DNA from: Photobacterium aquimaris | Lineage (GTDB): Bacteria; Pseudomonadota; Gammaproteobacteria; Enterobacterales; Vibrionaceae | NCBI RefSeq assembly: GCF_002954455.1 | Contig: NZ_MSCC01000001.1 | Coordinates: 1,702,150 to 1,753,058 of the forward strand | DNA: 50,909 nt | Direction: 5' to 3' | Shown here: one piece after another, positions 8,556 to 19,759 of the stretch | Numbering within the stretch: position 1 is the first letter of the stretch | Layout: every line of letters starts with the position of its first letter | The notes under the pieces: generated by a model | Databases searched by the model: none | Told to the model about the DNA's origin: nothing | What the model saw: only the letters and a program-made list of their open reading frames with translations | Position numbers and translations under genes: made by a program

Positions 8556-10643
8556 ATGACAGATTTATCTAAATACAGAAACATCGGTATTTTCGCGCAC
8601 GTTGATGCGGGCAAAACTACTACTACAGAGCGTATCCTTAAGCTAACTGGCCAAATCCACAAGATTGGTGAAGTTCATGACGGTGAGTCAACAACTGACT
8701 TCATGGAACAGGAAGCTGAGCGCGGTATTACTATCCAGTCAGCAGCAGTAAGCTGTTTCTGGAAAGATCACCGTTTCAACGTTATCGATACTCCTGGACA
8801 CGTTGACTTCACAGTTGAAGTTTACCGTTCTCTTAAAGTACTTGATGGCGGTATCGGTGTATTCTGTGGTTCTGGTGGTGTTGAACCACAATCAGAAACT
8901 AACTGGCGTTACGCGAACGAATCAGAAGTTGCTCGTATCATCTTCGTTAACAAACTAGACCGTATGGGCGCAGATTTCTTCCGCGTTACAGATCAAGTTA
9001 AGAAGGTACTAGGTGCTACTCCACTTATCATGACACTTCCAATCGGTCGTGAAGATGATTTCGTTGGTGTTGTTGACGTTCTAAACCGTCAAGCATTTGT
9101 ATGGGATGACTCAGGTCTTCCAGAAAACTACGAAGTTCTACCAGTTCCTGAAGACATGGTTGACGACGTTGAAGCTTACCGTGAAGAAATGATCGAAACT
9201 GCTCTTGAGCAAGACGACGACCTTCTAGAAGCTTACATGGAAGGTGAAGAGCCTTCTATCGAAGACATCAAGCGTTGTATCCGTGCTGGTACTCGTACTT
9301 GTACTTTCTTCCCAACGTTCTGTGGTTCAGCATTCAAAAACAAGGGTATGCAACTTGTTCTTGATGCGGTAATTGATTACCTACCTTCTCCAACAGAAGT
9401 AGACCCACAGCCGTTAACTGATCCAGAAACTGGTGAGCCAACTGGTGAAGTTGCAACAGTATCTGTTGACGAACCATTCCGCGCACTTGCGTTTAAGATC
9501 ATGGACGACCGTTTCGGCGCCCTAACTTTCGTTCGTATTTACTCTGGTAAGCTAAACAAGGGTGACACCATCCTTAACTCTGCTACTGGTAAAACTGAGC
9601 GTATCGGCCGTATGGTTGAGATGCAAGCGAACGACCGTAACGAACTTACTTACGCTCAAGCTGGTGATATCATCGCTATCGTTGGTATGAAGAACGTTCA
9701 AACTGGTCACACTCTTTGTGATATTAAGCACGAGTGTACTCTTGAGCCAATGATCTTCCCTACTCCAGTAATCTCAATTGCTGTAACGCCTAAAGATAAA
9801 GGCGGTTCTGAGAAAATGGGTATCGCGATCGGTAAAATGGTTGCAGAAGATCCATCTTTCCAAGTTGAAACTGACGAAGAAACTGGCGAAACAATCCTTA
9901 AAGGTATGGGTGAGCTTCACCTAGACATTAAGGTTGATATCCTTAAGCGTACATACGGCGTAGACCTAATCGTTGGTCAACCTCAAGTTGCTTACCGTGA
10001 AACTATCACGAAGCCAGTTGAAGATAGCTACACGCATAAGAAGCAATCTGGTGGTTCTGGTCAGTTCGGTAAGATCGACTACGTAATGAAGCCAGGTGAA
10101 GTAGGTTCAGGCTTTAAGTTCACATCATCTGTAATCGGTGGTAACGTTCCTAAAGAATTCTGGCCTGCAATCGAGAAAGGCTTCAAGGGCATGATGGACA
10201 CTGGTGTTCTAGCTGGTTTCCCTGTTCTTGACGTTGAAATCGAGCTTCTTGATGGTGCATTCCACGCAGTCGATTCATCTGCAGTAGCATTTGAAATCGC
10301 AGCGAAAGGCGCATTCCGTCAATCTATGCCTAAAGCTGGTGCGCAACTTCTTGAGCCAATCATGAACGTTGACGTATTTACTCCAGAAGATCACGTTGGT
10401 GATGTTATCGGTGACCTTAACCGTCGTCGTGGCATGATCAAAGACCAAACTGCTGGCGTAACTGGTTCTCGTATTAAAGCTGACGTACCACTTTCAGAAA
10501 TGTTTGGTTACATCGGTACTCTACGTACTATGACATCAGGCCGTGGTCAGTTCTCTATGGAGTTCTCACACTACGCACCTTGTCCTGCTAACGTTTCTGA
10601 AAAAGTAATCGCTGAGCAGAAAGAGCGTAACGCTAAGAAGTAA
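8556..10643 (+). CDS. fusA2: Elongation factor G, second stand-alone copy type
   Basis: A 695-residue translation GTPase that drives translocation and, with RRF, ribosome recycling. The G motifs are AHVDAGKT (14-21), RGITI (56-60), DTPGH (78-82), NKLD (132-135) and CGSAF. Domains II-V follow, with [12 protein letters not shown] and [12 protein letters not shown] in domains IV and V. Codon use is strongly restricted (CGT for Arg, GGT for Gly, few rare codons), unlike neighbouring genes, as expected for a very highly expressed gene. It is not in a str operon (no rpsL, rpsG or tuf nearby) and differs clearly from the E. coli protein, matching the second EF-G of vibrios. Whether a str-operon fusA exists elsewhere cannot be seen here. 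Confidence 0.93.
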   Translation: MTDLSKYRNIGIFAHVDAGKTTTTERILKLTGQIHKIGEVHDGESTTDFMEQEAERGITIQSAAVSCFWKDHRFNVIDTPGHVDFTVEVYRSLKVLDGGIGVFCGSGGVEPQSETNWRYANESEVARIIFVNKLDRMGADFFRVTDQVKKVLGATPLIMTLPIGREDDFVGVVDVLNRQAFVWDDSGLPENYEVLPVPEDMVDDVEAYREEMIETALEQDDDLLEAYMEGEEPSIEDIKRCIRAGTRTCTFFPTFCGSAFKNKGMQLVLDAVIDYLPSPTEVDPQPLTDPETGEPTGEVATVSVDEPFRALAFKIMDDRFGALTFVRIYSGKLNKGDTILNSATGKTERIGRMVEMQANDRNELTYAQAGDIIAIVGMKNVQTGHTLCDIKHECTLEPMIFPTPVISIAVTPKDKGGSEKMGIAIGKMVAEDPSFQVETDEETGETILKGMGELHLDIKVDILKRTYGVDLIVGQPQVAYRETITKPVEDSYTHKKQSGGSGQFGKIDYVMKPGEVGSGFKFTSSVIGGNVPKEFWPAIEKGFKGMMDTGVLAGFPVLDVEIELLDGAFHAVDSSAVAFEIAAKGAFRQSMPKAGAQLLEPIMNVDVFTPEDHVGDVIGDLNRRRGMIKDQTAGVTGSRIKADVPLSEMFGYIGTLRTMTSGRGQFSMEFSHYAPCPANVSEKVIAEQKERNAKK

Positions 10644-10669
10644 TTTTTAATTACTCTAAGTGATACCTT

Positions 10670-10702
10670 AACCCCGAGGACTTTGTTCTCGGGGTTATTT
10701 TT
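10670..10702 (+). terminator. fusA2 terminator
   Basis: AACCCCGAG (10670-10678) pairs with CTCGGGGTT (10688-10696), with a nine-base loop, and is followed by ATTTTTTAT. Confidence 0.85.
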
Positions 10703-10866
10703 TATCGGTACTTTTGATCTATATAACTTATCCTCCCCTCTTTTACCTTCCTTGTACAGCCTCATCACTTCCCTTCACTACAAGGTTAAGCCACACTTTC
10801 GTTCATTATAACAATCAGCTTTATCGCTAAAATTACTAGGTAAAAAATTCACTTAATCGTAAAGTA

Positions 10867-11352
10867 ATGCTTTCACCAATGACGACATCTATGAATATCA
10901 TTATTGATGACTTACAAAGGCCTGCAGTTCAGGCGTTATTACAAGCACACTTAACCGATATGAATGCCACTGCACCAGCAGAAAGTGTGCATGCATTAGA
11001 TCTAACCCAACTTCAGCACCAGGATGTGACTTTTTGGTCTATCTGGGATCAACACCAATTGGCTGGATGTGGTGCAATAAAGCACTTAAACACAACCACG
11101 GCTGAAATAAAATCAATGCGAACAGCTGCTGCATTTCGAGGCCAAGGTGTAGCTTCACTATTACTGCAACATATTATTACTTATGCAAAAATGCATGGCT
11201 ATCAGCAACTAAGCTTAGAAACAGGTTCAATGGACTTCTTTACACCATCACGTGCGCTTTACACTAAACATGGATTTATTGAATGCCCACCTTTTGCTGA
11301 TTATCAACCAGATCCTCATAGCACGTTTATGACACTTAATCTGTTGGCATAA
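10867..11352 (+). CDS. GNAT-family N-acetyltransferase
   Basis: A protein of up to 161 residues with the acetyl-CoA pyrophosphate-binding motif RGQGVAS (91-97), preceded by the strand AEIKSMRTAAAF and followed by SLETGSMDFFTPSRALYTKHGF, a typical GNAT motif B region. It transfers an acetyl group from acetyl-CoA to an amine; the acceptor is unknown. It resembles the YsnE/ElaA-like small acetyltransferases. ATG codons at 10867, 10879 and 10891 are all possible starts and none has a clear ribosome-binding site. It is a single gene after fusA2, closed by a strong shared terminator and convergent with torS. Confidence 0.8.
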   Translation: MLSPMTTSMNIIIDDLQRPAVQALLQAHLTDMNATAPAESVHALDLTQLQHQDVTFWSIWDQHQLAGCGAIKHLNTTTAEIKSMRTAAAFRGQGVASLLLQHIITYAKMHGYQQLSLETGSMDFFTPSRALYTKHGFIECPPFADYQPDPHSTFMTLNLLA

Positions 11353-11378
11353 AAAAGAACGCCGCGGCGTTCTTTTTT
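11351..11378. terminator. Perfect bidirectional terminator
   Basis: A 28-base perfect palindrome made of A-tract, GAACGCCGCGGCGTTC and T-tract lies between the convergent acetyltransferase and torS genes and should terminate both. Confidence 0.85.
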
Positions 11379-11403
11379 ATTATCTCACGATGTGCGAGCA
11401 GTA

Positions 11404-14319
11404 TTAATCATCAAGAAAGGTTGTGGCTAACGCTGCGACAGAAGCATCAAACACTTGCTGTAATGGTGCAACCGCTAAGCTCTCTATTGAGCCTTCTTGC
11501 GCTGATTTTTCAAACGTTAAACATAGCTGATGTAATTGCATTAGTCCCATCGTACCTGATGCACCTTTAAGTGTGTGGGCTTGTTTGGCAACTTCTGGTA
11601 AATCATTATTTGTAATAGCTTGTTGTAACGCTACCAGCGTTTTACTTGCCGAATCACCAAATAAGCTAATTAACTGCTTTACTTGTGCTGCACCAAGTAC
11701 TTGTAAATCACTGCCTAAAACAGATTCTTTTACAAGGGGTAACGCCTCGTCAATTTCTGTAAGTTGTGGTTTTTCTTCACCAGCACCTTTTTCAATAACC
11801 ACTCGCTTATCCCCTTTTAAAATACTGTTCATCGTCTCGATAAGTTGCTGCTCAACCAATGGCTTTGGCAAAAATCCTGAAAAACCAGCATTGAGATAAA
11901 TTTCAACTTCCTCTCTAAATACATGGGCAGAGAATGCCACCATCGGGGTCGGCTCTTGCCACGACGCATTGTTAGTACTATCGATACGGCGTAATTGATG
12001 TAACAACGTAATACCATCAGTATCCGGTAAATTAATATCAAGTAACGCTAAATCAAACTGCTCTTTACGATAATATGCCTCAGCTTGTGCACCATCTTCA
12101 GCAATAACCACAGTATGACCCAATCGCTTCAGAAATCCCTCTGCAACCATGCAGTTCACTGGATTATCCTCAACCAAAAGAATATGTGCTGCAGGTACAA
12201 TAACTTGATTAGCATCGGTACTTAATGCTGCCTCGCCAGGTTCTAAAGGTAAAGCAAACCAGAAGCAACTTCCCTCACCAATGACTGAATCAACGCCAAT
12301 CTCGCCATCCATCGCAGCCACGATATGTTTACTGATGGCTAAGCCAAGTCCTGTACCTTCAATCGATTTACGCCCCGCTTCTGCTTGTTGGAAGGCATTA
12401 AATAATAGCGTTTGCTCACTGGTATCAATACCGATCCCTGAGTCTTGAACTGAGAACAGTATTTCATCAGGCATATCAGGGTGTGACTGCACATTGATGG
12501 TGACTTTACCAGTATCTGTAAATTTAATCGCATTACCGACTAAGTTCACTAGTACCTGTCGAATACGGCTTTCATCACCAAACCAAATCGCATCAGCTTC
12601 TGGCTCAATATGATATTCAAACCCAATTCGCTTTGCTACAGCACGTCCATGAAGCATATTAAACACATCAACAACCATACGTTTTAAAGCAAAATCGCTT
12701 GGTCTAATATCTAAATGCCCAGCTTCAATTTTAGAGTAATCTAAAATATCATTGAGAATATCAAGCAGGTTTTCACCACTACGGTTAATCACATCTAAAT
12801 AGCGTTTTTGTTGACTACTTAAATCTGTATCGGCGAGCAAAGACGCAGTTCCTAACACACCATTCATTGGCGTTCTAATTTCATGACTCATGGTTGCTAG
12901 GAATGCTGATTTAGCTCGATTGGCTTTTTCTGCCTCATCGCGAGCTTTATAATGATTGTACACTTCTTCGTTTAAACGACTATTAATCAGCTCTAACTCA
13001 CCAGTTCGTTTAGCCACTAATCGTTCTAAACTCGCTTTATGCTGTTGTAATTCCTGTCTAATTTTAGCTTCTGCTTGTGCTAATCTATAACGCTCATTAG
13101 CAGTATCACGCGCCACTAAAATCGCTCGTCCCATTTGCGCTAACTCATCATCACCATCAACATCAAGTTGAATACATAAATCCCCTCGAGTTAGCGATAA
13201 TAAAGCGCGGCTATAACGGTTAATACGACAAATAACCTGCATGTACACTATACGCCACATGATCAACACCAATGCTAATAAGCCAATGGCTGAAATGACA
13301 ATCAGCGTATTACGGGCAACGGTGAGAGTCTGATCAACTTGCTTAACTGCCTGTTGAGTATTGACATTAGCTGCTGCTATTATTTCATCAACAGTATTAT
13401 TTAACTGTTGAAATAACACTAAATTTTGCTGATCTAATCGCTGTACATCCTGCTTCGCATAAATTAATTGCTCACCAACACTAAACAGTAAATCACCGCG
13501 CTCAAGCTTAGCGGTTTCTTTCATTAACTGTTCTGAACGACTAGGATCCTCAACCGATTTAACCCGATGACTAATAATATTAACGGCATTATTAAAGCGT
13601 GTTTTTAATGCCACTAGCGATTTAATATCAATAATACGTTCAGATTCATCTAACATATTAATCACTTGTAATGATAAAAATCGCAATTCAAATAACCGCT
13701 CAGATAAGTCCATATCGACTTCAACTAAGCTATCAAGGGCATTATAAACAGCCGGTTTATTATTAGCGGCGACTAAATCATAAATCCGTGACACGTTCGC
13801 CACAGCAATCGTATTTGCATTCGCCACTTGCGATTGAGATAAGTTATCAATTTGATGTGTCGCCTTAGTCATTGCCGCTGTTAACTGATCCAGTTGACTT
13901 TGTAAATCTATCTGTCTTCCCACCAGCAACCCAAGTAAAGCTAAATTATCGACAATGCGCTTTACATCACCTTCTAATTTCACCATTAACGGCTGATCAA
14001 ATGAGTATTTTTCCAGTGCGCGTAAACTGCGATTTAGAGCTTCGATATGAATCGTTAAGGCACGCCCTTGTTGCATCCGTTCTGATTCAAGTTTCGATTT
14101 CGCCAATACTTGAGCATTAAAAATAATCCGCGAACTCAAATCCGATAATTTTCTCGCTTCAGCTAAAGCAGGTACTGCGGAATTAATCACGGTACGCTCA
14201 GTTTGAGCAACTAACGAAAAGCCTGCTACACCGATCATAACGGCAATGATCATCAAGCCAGCCATAGCAGAAAAGGCCAACAACAATTTGGTTCCGATAC
14301 CTTTTCGAGTAAACGTCAT
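11404..14319 (-). CDS. torS: TMAO sensor hybrid histidine kinase TorS
   Basis: A 971-residue inner-membrane phosphorelay kinase. It has membrane segments at about 11-35 and 338-360 with a helical periplasmic sensor region between them, then HAMP. The dimerisation domain has [12 protein letters not shown] with His479. The ATPase domain shows [19 protein letters not shown] and GTGLGLAI. The receiver has ILLVEDN and [10 protein letters not shown] with Asp761, and the C-terminal Hpt domain has [11 protein letters not shown] with His915. This order, and the divergent torT next door, identify TorS, which senses TMAO through TorT. It is longer than E. coli TorS (about 914 residues). Its expected partner, the response regulator TorR, is not in the window. 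Confidence 0.93.
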   Translation of the reverse strand: MTFTRKGIGTKLLLAFSAMAGLMIIAVMIGVAGFSLVAQTERTVINSAVPALAEARKLSDLSSRIIFNAQVLAKSKLESERMQQGRALTIHIEALNRSLRALEKYSFDQPLMVKLEGDVKRIVDNLALLGLLVGRQIDLQSQLDQLTAAMTKATHQIDNLSQSQVANANTIAVANVSRIYDLVAANNKPAVYNALDSLVEVDMDLSERLFELRFLSLQVINMLDESERIIDIKSLVALKTRFNNAVNIISHRVKSVEDPSRSEQLMKETAKLERGDLLFSVGEQLIYAKQDVQRLDQQNLVLFQQLNNTVDEIIAAANVNTQQAVKQVDQTLTVARNTLIVISAIGLLALVLIMWRIVYMQVICRINRYSRALLSLTRGDLCIQLDVDGDDELAQMGRAILVARDTANERYRLAQAEAKIRQELQQHKASLERLVAKRTGELELINSRLNEEVYNHYKARDEAEKANRAKSAFLATMSHEIRTPMNGVLGTASLLADTDLSSQQKRYLDVINRSGENLLDILNDILDYSKIEAGHLDIRPSDFALKRMVVDVFNMLHGRAVAKRIGFEYHIEPEADAIWFGDESRIRQVLVNLVGNAIKFTDTGKVTINVQSHPDMPDEILFSVQDSGIGIDTSEQTLLFNAFQQAEAGRKSIEGTGLGLAISKHIVAAMDGEIGVDSVIGEGSCFWFALPLEPGEAALSTDANQVIVPAAHILLVEDNPVNCMVAEGFLKRLGHTVVIAEDGAQAEAYYRKEQFDLALLDINLPDTDGITLLHQLRRIDSTNNASWQEPTPMVAFSAHVFREEVEIYLNAGFSGFLPKPLVEQQLIETMNSILKGDKRVVIEKGAGEEKPQLTEIDEALPLVKESVLGSDLQVLGAAQVKQLISLFGDSASKTLVALQQAITNNDLPEVAKQAHTLKGASGTMGLMQLHQLCLTFEKSAQEGSIESLAVAPLQQVFDASVAALATTFLDD

Positions 14320-14467
14320 AAATAGTCTCTATCTCATAAATCTTGTTTAGAATGGTGAATTGCCACGCTAAATATGGCTTGTGCAATACTGGCTATTTCA
14401 CCAAACACAATAAAACGGTACTATTTTGCCAGCGATATGGCTTTAGACCTAAATAATGTTGGTAACA

Positions 14468-15538
14468 ATGCGCATTTTATTTTTTATTTTAATGATTTTA
14501 TCCACTCAATCGGTGTTTGCGCTAGAGGTGATCTCATATCAACCTCCTTTTCAAACGGACAAAAAACCGACAAAAATTCAATACTCCTTTTTAACCTCGG
14601 TCACAAAACCGTGGAAAGTCTGTGCAGTGTACCCACATTTAAAAGATTCTTATTGGTTGTCGATCAATTATGGAATGGTTGAGCAAGCAAAAAAACTCGG
14701 TATTACCCTAAAAGTGCTTGAAGCTGGCGGTTATAGCAACCTTGATAAACAACAGAGTCAACTAAAAGCTTGTCACCAGTGGGGGGCTGATGCCATTATT
14801 TTAGGCACGGTAGATGCGCAAGCCTATAACGGTAAGTTATCCTCTCTAATTGGTAATACTCCGGTATTTTTAATGACCAATAATATTGATTTTTCTGATC
14901 CTGATATTCGTCAGCATGTAAAAGCAAAAGTTGGGGTTAATTGGTACGATATGGGTAAAGCTGCGGGGACTTATCTTGCTAAATTACATCCTAAAGGTTC
15001 TGGTAAAGTACGTATTGCTTGGCTTCCTGGGCCACAATTACGTGGCGGAACTAAACCTGTTACTAAAGGTTTTAAAGCCGCGATAGCCAATAGCGATATT
15101 GAGATCGCCACCACATTATGGGATGACAACAGTAAAGAACTACAACGTAATTTATTACAGCAATTATTTACTGACTATAAAAACATTGATTATATTGTTG
15201 GTGGTGCCGTTGCAGCTGAAGTCGCAATCAGTGAATTACGTACTAATCATATTACCGATATTAAAATTGTATCGACATATCTAAGTCATGGTGTTTACCG
15301 TGGTTTACGTCGCCATAAAATTTTATTTGCGCCCACTGATAAAATGGCAGAGCAAGCGCGATTATCAATAGATCAAACCGTGCGTTACCTCGAGAAAAAG
15401 CCAATGGTACTCGATATATCACCATTAATTGTTGATTTAACCCCTCAACACTTACCTGCAACGGTGATTCGTAACTCATTATCACCCGCTGAGTTCCGCC
15501 CATCATTCTATGTTAATGACCATCATATCAGCCGATAA
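14468..15538 (+). CDS. torT: Periplasmic TMAO-binding protein TorT
   Basis: A 356-residue periplasmic binding-protein-like sensor partner of TorS. I chose the ATG at 14468 over one at 14456 because it begins directly with a signal peptide (MRILFFILMILSTQSVFA). The mature part opens with VCAVYPHLKDSYWLSINYGM and has LKVLEAGGYSN, QLKACHQWGADAIILGTVDA and KVGVNWYDMGKAAGTYL, the pattern of TorT and the type I periplasmic-binding fold. TMAO-bound TorT acts on the periplasmic domain of TorS. It is divergent from torS across about 150 bases. In E. coli torR is beside this pair; here mgsA follows instead. Confidence 0.9.
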   Translation: MRILFFILMILSTQSVFALEVISYQPPFQTDKKPTKIQYSFLTSVTKPWKVCAVYPHLKDSYWLSINYGMVEQAKKLGITLKVLEAGGYSNLDKQQSQLKACHQWGADAIILGTVDAQAYNGKLSSLIGNTPVFLMTNNIDFSDPDIRQHVKAKVGVNWYDMGKAAGTYLAKLHPKGSGKVRIAWLPGPQLRGGTKPVTKGFKAAIANSDIEIATTLWDDNSKELQRNLLQQLFTDYKNIDYIVGGAVAAEVAISELRTNHITDIKIVSTYLSHGVYRGLRRHKILFAPTDKMAEQARLSIDQTVRYLEKKPMVLDISPLIVDLTPQHLPATVIRNSLSPAEFRPSFYVNDHHISR

Positions 15539-15695
15539 CCTTAAATAAACTGGGGCCTATAAAGATTAATATCAATAATTTATGGGCCACCACTAATTTT
15601 TAGCCTAATCTGATTTACACCCTGTCTAGTCTTTGATACTTATAAGTCTTATCACCTAGCTTCATCAAGATTTACTTGAGATTAAAAGGACGTTC

Positions 15696-16154
15696 ATGAT
15701 TACTACTACTCGCACAATGGCAGCTAAAAAGAACATTGCTCTCGTTGCTCATGATAATTGCAAAACGGCATTACTGCGCTGGGTGAAAGAACACCAACAA
15801 AAGTTAGCTAATCATGTCCTTTATGCAACGGGCACAACCGGCCATTTACTCGCAAAAGAAACAGGGTTACCAATTACTTGTTTAATCAGCGGCCCGATGG
15901 GAGGCGATCAACAACTGGGGGCATTAATATCAGAAAGTAAAATCGATATGATGATTTTTTTCTGGGATCCACTCAATGCAGTACCACACGATCCTGACGT
16001 AAAAGCATTACTACGTATTTCTGCGGTATGGAATATTCCCGTTGCAACAAACCGTGCCAGTGCGAACTTTATCGTCACGTCTCCTTTGCTTGATAAAGAA
16101 ATTGCTATCGAAATTCCAGATTACGATGCTTACCTAAAGCAGCGCCTAGATTAA
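15696..16154 (+). CDS. mgsA: Methylglyoxal synthase
   Basis: A 152-residue enzyme, the same length as E. coli MgsA, that converts dihydroxyacetone phosphate to methylglyoxal and phosphate, bypassing lower glycolysis under phosphate limitation. Active-site residues line up with E. coli numbering: Asp71 in GPMGGDQQ, Asp20 in ALVAHDN, Asp91 in FFWDPL, and His98 and Asp101 in VPHDPDV. The phosphate-binding ATGTTG is at 44-49. AAGGA lies before the ATG. In E. coli mgsA is beside helD and yccS, and both genes follow here within 6 kb, so this is conserved gene order with one gene inserted. Confidence 0.95.
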   Translation: MITTTRTMAAKKNIALVAHDNCKTALLRWVKEHQQKLANHVLYATGTTGHLLAKETGLPITCLISGPMGGDQQLGALISESKIDMMIFFWDPLNAVPHDPDVKALLRISAVWNIPVATNRASANFIVTSPLLDKEIAIEIPDYDAYLKQRLD

Positions 16155-16185
16155 CTATCTCGGCCTTATAATCAATGAAATCACT

Positions 16186-16213
16186 AAGCCTTCGCTAATA
16201 CCGAAGGCTTTTT
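16186..16213 (+). terminator. mgsA terminator
   Basis: AAGCCTTCG (16186-16194) pairs with CGAAGGCTT (16202-16210), loop seven bases, followed by TTTATT. Confidence 0.85.
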
Positions 16214-16295
16214 ATTATCATGATTTAGACAATATATTTAAGCCAAAATGAACAATTGATTATATGGTTATAAGTAGTCTAATAAGGAGTCGCCT

Positions 16296-17276
16296 ATGAA
16301 AGCTTGGATGTTACAACAACCAGATGGGCTGCAAGCCTTATCACTGACAACAGCGACTAAACCTATTCCTGCCGCTGATGAAATTTGTGTAAAAGTTGCA
16401 GCAGTAGGCCTCAATCCAATTGATTACAAACTCACCGAATGGGGTTATGCAACATGGAATTACCCCCAAATAATAGGCCTTGATGTTGCTGGTAATATTG
16501 ATAGTGTCGGCGCCAATGTTCACCAATTTAAAATTAACGATAGAGTGATGTTCTTTGCCGATCCTCGCTCTGCCGGTGGTTTTGCTGAATATGTATGTGT
16601 AAAAGCTATCGCAGTGAGTCGTATTCCATTAACACTCTCATTTACTGATGCAGCCGCCTTACCCTGCGCAGCTTATAGTGCTTGGATAGCGGTACACGAT
16701 AAATTACAAGTTGAAGCAGGCCAACATATTGCTATCACCGGAGCGGGAGGCGGTGTCGGTGGCTTTGCAGCACAATTAGCCAAACTTGCAGGCGCGCATG
16801 TTTACGCTATTGCTGAACGACAACATCACCCTCGACTACTTAGCTATGGTATTGATGCTGTTATCAGTCCTCAACAAAACGTTGCCCTTGAGCTGATAAA
16901 CCGGACCGAAGATAGACTATTACACGGCGTTATTGACTGTATATCTGCGCAATCAGGTAGCATAATGAGCGCGCTAATTCGTTATAACGGTCATATCGTC
17001 ATGATCGCCAATCAATTTGATCAAGTGCCGTTACTTGCGACAACCAAAGCATTAAGCATTCATGAAGTCGCATTACAGGGCACCTATGCTCATGGTACGC
17101 CAGAGCATATCAGTCACCTTGCTGATATTGGCAATAATATAAGTAATTTAGTCGCCGATGGACACTTATCAAGTATGGTTGAAAAGATAGTCCCTTTTGA
17201 CAAACTCGTACAGGCACTGACTGAATTAAAAAAACAAACCCATTCAGGAAAAATAGTGGTGCATATCAGCACATAG
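16296..17276 (+). CDS. Zinc-free MDR-family alcohol dehydrogenase / quinone oxidoreductase-like protein
   Basis: A 326-residue medium-chain dehydrogenase/reductase. It has a GroES-like N-terminal domain (VAAVGLNPIDYKL, GLDVAGNIDSVG, DRVMFF) and a Rossmann nucleotide-binding domain with GAGGGVGG at 149-156. The Cys and His ligands of zinc-dependent alcohol dehydrogenases are missing, as in NADPH:quinone oxidoreductases (Qor) and related enone reductases. The start is firm: AAGGAG lies eight bases before the ATG. It sits between mgsA and helD. A role in removing reactive carbonyls or quinones, perhaps related to methylglyoxal, is only suggested by position. Confidence 0.85.
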   Translation: MKAWMLQQPDGLQALSLTTATKPIPAADEICVKVAAVGLNPIDYKLTEWGYATWNYPQIIGLDVAGNIDSVGANVHQFKINDRVMFFADPRSAGGFAEYVCVKAIAVSRIPLTLSFTDAAALPCAAYSAWIAVHDKLQVEAGQHIAITGAGGGVGGFAAQLAKLAGAHVYAIAERQHHPRLLSYGIDAVISPQQNVALELINRTEDRLLHGVIDCISAQSGSIMSALIRYNGHIVMIANQFDQVPLLATTKALSIHEVALQGTYAHGTPEHISHLADIGNNISNLVADGHLSSMVEKIVPFDKLVQALTELKKQTHSGKIVVHIST

Positions 17277-17292
17277 CATCAAATTTTTAATA

Positions 17293-17355
17293 AAAAAAGC
17301 CCCACTATTAGTTATCACTATCATAAATGACATTTAATAGCGGAGCTTTATTTTA
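17293..17355. terminator. Shared terminator of the MDR gene and helD
   Basis: AAAGCCCCACTATTA (about 17296-17310) pairs with the nearly complementary TAATAGCGGAGCTTT (17335-17349); A- and T-tracts flank both sides of the 24-base loop. Confidence 0.65.
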
Positions 17356-17365
17356 TCAACCGTGT

Positions 17366-19447
17366 TTATTTAGTACGTTTAATTTTATTATTAACCGGGT
17401 ACTTATCTTCAATTAATTCATTAATAAACGGTGATGTTTTATCTGGATTAGCACACACCCACACGTGCTTTTTCGCTCGTGTTAAAGCCACATAAAATAA
17501 GCGTCTTTCTTCCGCATCATTATAGGTTTCAGTACGCGATTGCATAATTGCCGCTAAACCTGTTTCACGATCCGGTGATGGGAAAATCCCCTTATTAACA
17601 TCAACAATAAACACATAATCAGCCTCACGCCCTTTACTGGAATGGCATGTCATGTATTTCAAGTTAAGCTGCGGCCATTGTGTTTTCCAAGTTTCAAATT
17701 TCTCAGGTTTCTGCTTATTGTTTCGACCAAGAATCAACACAGTCGTGGTCTTATTCTCATAATGTTTACTTAGACGAATTAACTCTTGTGGTAATAAATC
17801 AGTTGCTAATAAAGTGACCGCTTTCTTACTCTGCTTAGTAAAACTGGTTAATTGCTTCTTAATTTGACTTGGATTTTGTTGAATAAAGACATTAGCCACT
17901 TCACCAATCATGCTATTAAAGCGATATGTTGTTGAAAGCTCACTAATATTACTATTGCCAAAACGGCCTTCAAAATCAGTGGTTAAATTAACGTCAGCCC
18001 CTGCAAAGTGATAAATAGCTTGCCAATCATCTCCAACAGCAAATAACGTTGGTGTCGTATGACCCGTCACTTTCTGATGGCATAACGCTTCAACTAACGC
18101 TAATCGTTGTGGTGAAATATCTTGGTACTCATCAACCATAATATAACGCCACGGCGAGACAAACTTACCTGTTTTAACATACTCGGTAGCGACCTCAATC
18201 ATACTATTAAAGTCTATTTGCTTTTTCACTTTTAAGTGTTGTAAATAGGCTTGATAACATGGCCATAATAACGTTAACTCACTTTTCATTCGTGGTCGCA
18301 TTGCTGGATTATTATTATTTACAATCGCCTCAAGCAACGCTTCTTTTTTCATGCCCGACTGACCAAGCAACTCAATATGACGCCATATCCAAGCCTGTAA
18401 TTGTTCATTTTCAGCTTGTTGTTCCATTGAGTTTTCTTTACTAAATCCAGGTACTCGCCATTGAGTAAGATGACGTTGCCATTTACTGGCTGCTGTTGAG
18501 TTATTCCATTGCTCAATTAACATCCTTGCCACCCATGCACTACGGGCACGTACATCTAATGTAATAGAAGCTACGTTGGGTTTATCATGTTCAACATCAC
18601 GAATAATCTGTGAACCAAGGCTATGGAAAGTGGCAACTTTAACCCGATCACTGACCTTTTGCTTTAGTCTATCAGTCATCTCTTCGGCTGCTTTACGCCC
18701 AAACGATAACATCAAAATATCTTCTGGCACTGCTGCCTGACTAGCAATAAGATAACCAGCACGAGCAACTAATACACTGGTTTTTCCCGTACCTGCTCCC
18801 GCTAATACCAAATTATAGTCTTGGTTAATCAGAGCAGCTCTACGTTGCGATTCATTTAATGGCGATTTCTCAAAGCTATCAAACCATGAGCCCCATTTCT
18901 GTGATTGCTGAACTAACCATTGTTGATTATGCTCTTCAACCCATGCCTGATGTTCACCCAACCAAGGGGAGATTGTTTCAAAACTACGGGGTCTAAACGT
19001 TGCAGCAAGCTCAGGGCTTAGATCTGAATCTTGTAAGACATCATTAAGAAACTGATGTAATTCATGATGTTCAGAATGACGCAAGTAGCCTGATTTATTT
19101 GAAAACAATGCAATTCGTTGCAGCATTTCAGGCAACATTGCATCTAGTTTATCAACTCGGTTTTGTGCCCAATCCTGATAACTACGGACTAAAAATGCAG
19201 CGAAAGATTTACATTCGTGCCAAGGCAAGCCATGAACTGTCCAACAGTATTGTTGGTTAGAAGACGTCAGCTCAAGCGCACCCCATAATACACCGCGATG
19301 GATTTCAACTGACCCATCCCAGTCATCAAAACTGATAACATCAGACGTGGTCTGACTATCTAATACCAAGCTATTACCGTCTAAAGCGATACTGTAATAA
19401 TCACCTTGAACTAACCATTGTGCTAGTCGACTGGCACTTAATTGCAT
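17366..19447 (-). CDS. helD: DNA helicase IV
   Basis: A 693-residue superfamily 1 3'-5' DNA helicase, close in length to E. coli HelD (684). It has a helicase IV-specific N-terminal region (1-190, PH-like part followed by helices) and then the UvrD-type motor: AGAGTGKT (216-223), VDEYQDISPQ, VGDDWQAIY, HSSKGREADYVFIVDVNKGIFPS and FYVALTRAKK. It unwinds DNA in an ATP-dependent way and is linked to recombination and repair. It is divergent from yccS. In E. coli helD lies in a cluster with yccS and mgsA, as here. Confidence 0.93.
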   Translation of the reverse strand: MQLSASRLAQWLVQGDYYSIALDGNSLVLDSQTTSDVISFDDWDGSVEIHRGVLWGALELTSSNQQYCWTVHGLPWHECKSFAAFLVRSYQDWAQNRVDKLDAMLPEMLQRIALFSNKSGYLRHSEHHELHQFLNDVLQDSDLSPELAATFRPRSFETISPWLGEHQAWVEEHNQQWLVQQSQKWGSWFDSFEKSPLNESQRRAALINQDYNLVLAGAGTGKTSVLVARAGYLIASQAAVPEDILMLSFGRKAAEEMTDRLKQKVSDRVKVATFHSLGSQIIRDVEHDKPNVASITLDVRARSAWVARMLIEQWNNSTAASKWQRHLTQWRVPGFSKENSMEQQAENEQLQAWIWRHIELLGQSGMKKEALLEAIVNNNNPAMRPRMKSELTLLWPCYQAYLQHLKVKKQIDFNSMIEVATEYVKTGKFVSPWRYIMVDEYQDISPQRLALVEALCHQKVTGHTTPTLFAVGDDWQAIYHFAGADVNLTTDFEGRFGNSNISELSTTYRFNSMIGEVANVFIQQNPSQIKKQLTSFTKQSKKAVTLLATDLLPQELIRLSKHYENKTTTVLILGRNNKQKPEKFETWKTQWPQLNLKYMTCHSSKGREADYVFIVDVNKGIFPSPDRETGLAAIMQSRTETYNDAEERRLFYVALTRAKKHVWVCANPDKTSPFINELIEDKYPVNNKIKRTK

Positions 19448-19759
19448 TGTGATTCCACCAATTGTTCCATGCTTTAATTAGGCTGTAATACTCATTACTG
19501 GCCGGTAACCGAGTTACTCAACCTCGATTGAATCATTACTTGTCACCCGTTTATCGGGATAATGTCGCTTAGAATATCAATAACTCTCGTGTAGCCATAG
19601 TATTGAAACGTCTATTTGGTTAAATATTATTCCACGAAGTAACGTTAATTTTTTTGATCAGCAATAACTATATTTCTGTTATCTTTAGTGACGTTTTTAT
19701 AACGTTAGAGAATTCTATCGTTTTCTCCATTCATTATTATCAGAAGATTGTTAATATCC
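19448..19759. promoter_or_regulatory. Divergent helD-yccS intergenic region with twin TAACGTTA palindromes
   Basis: A 312-base region with no reading frame of note. The perfect 8-base palindrome TAACGTTA occurs twice, at 19640-19647 and 19700-19707, exactly 60 bases apart, on the yccS side. These may be operator half-elements, but no regulator can be named. Confidence 0.3.

Noticed and set aside
14374..14682. A 102-codon plus-strand frame at the start of torT
   Set aside because: It overlaps the torT signal peptide region in a different frame and has no family resemblance.
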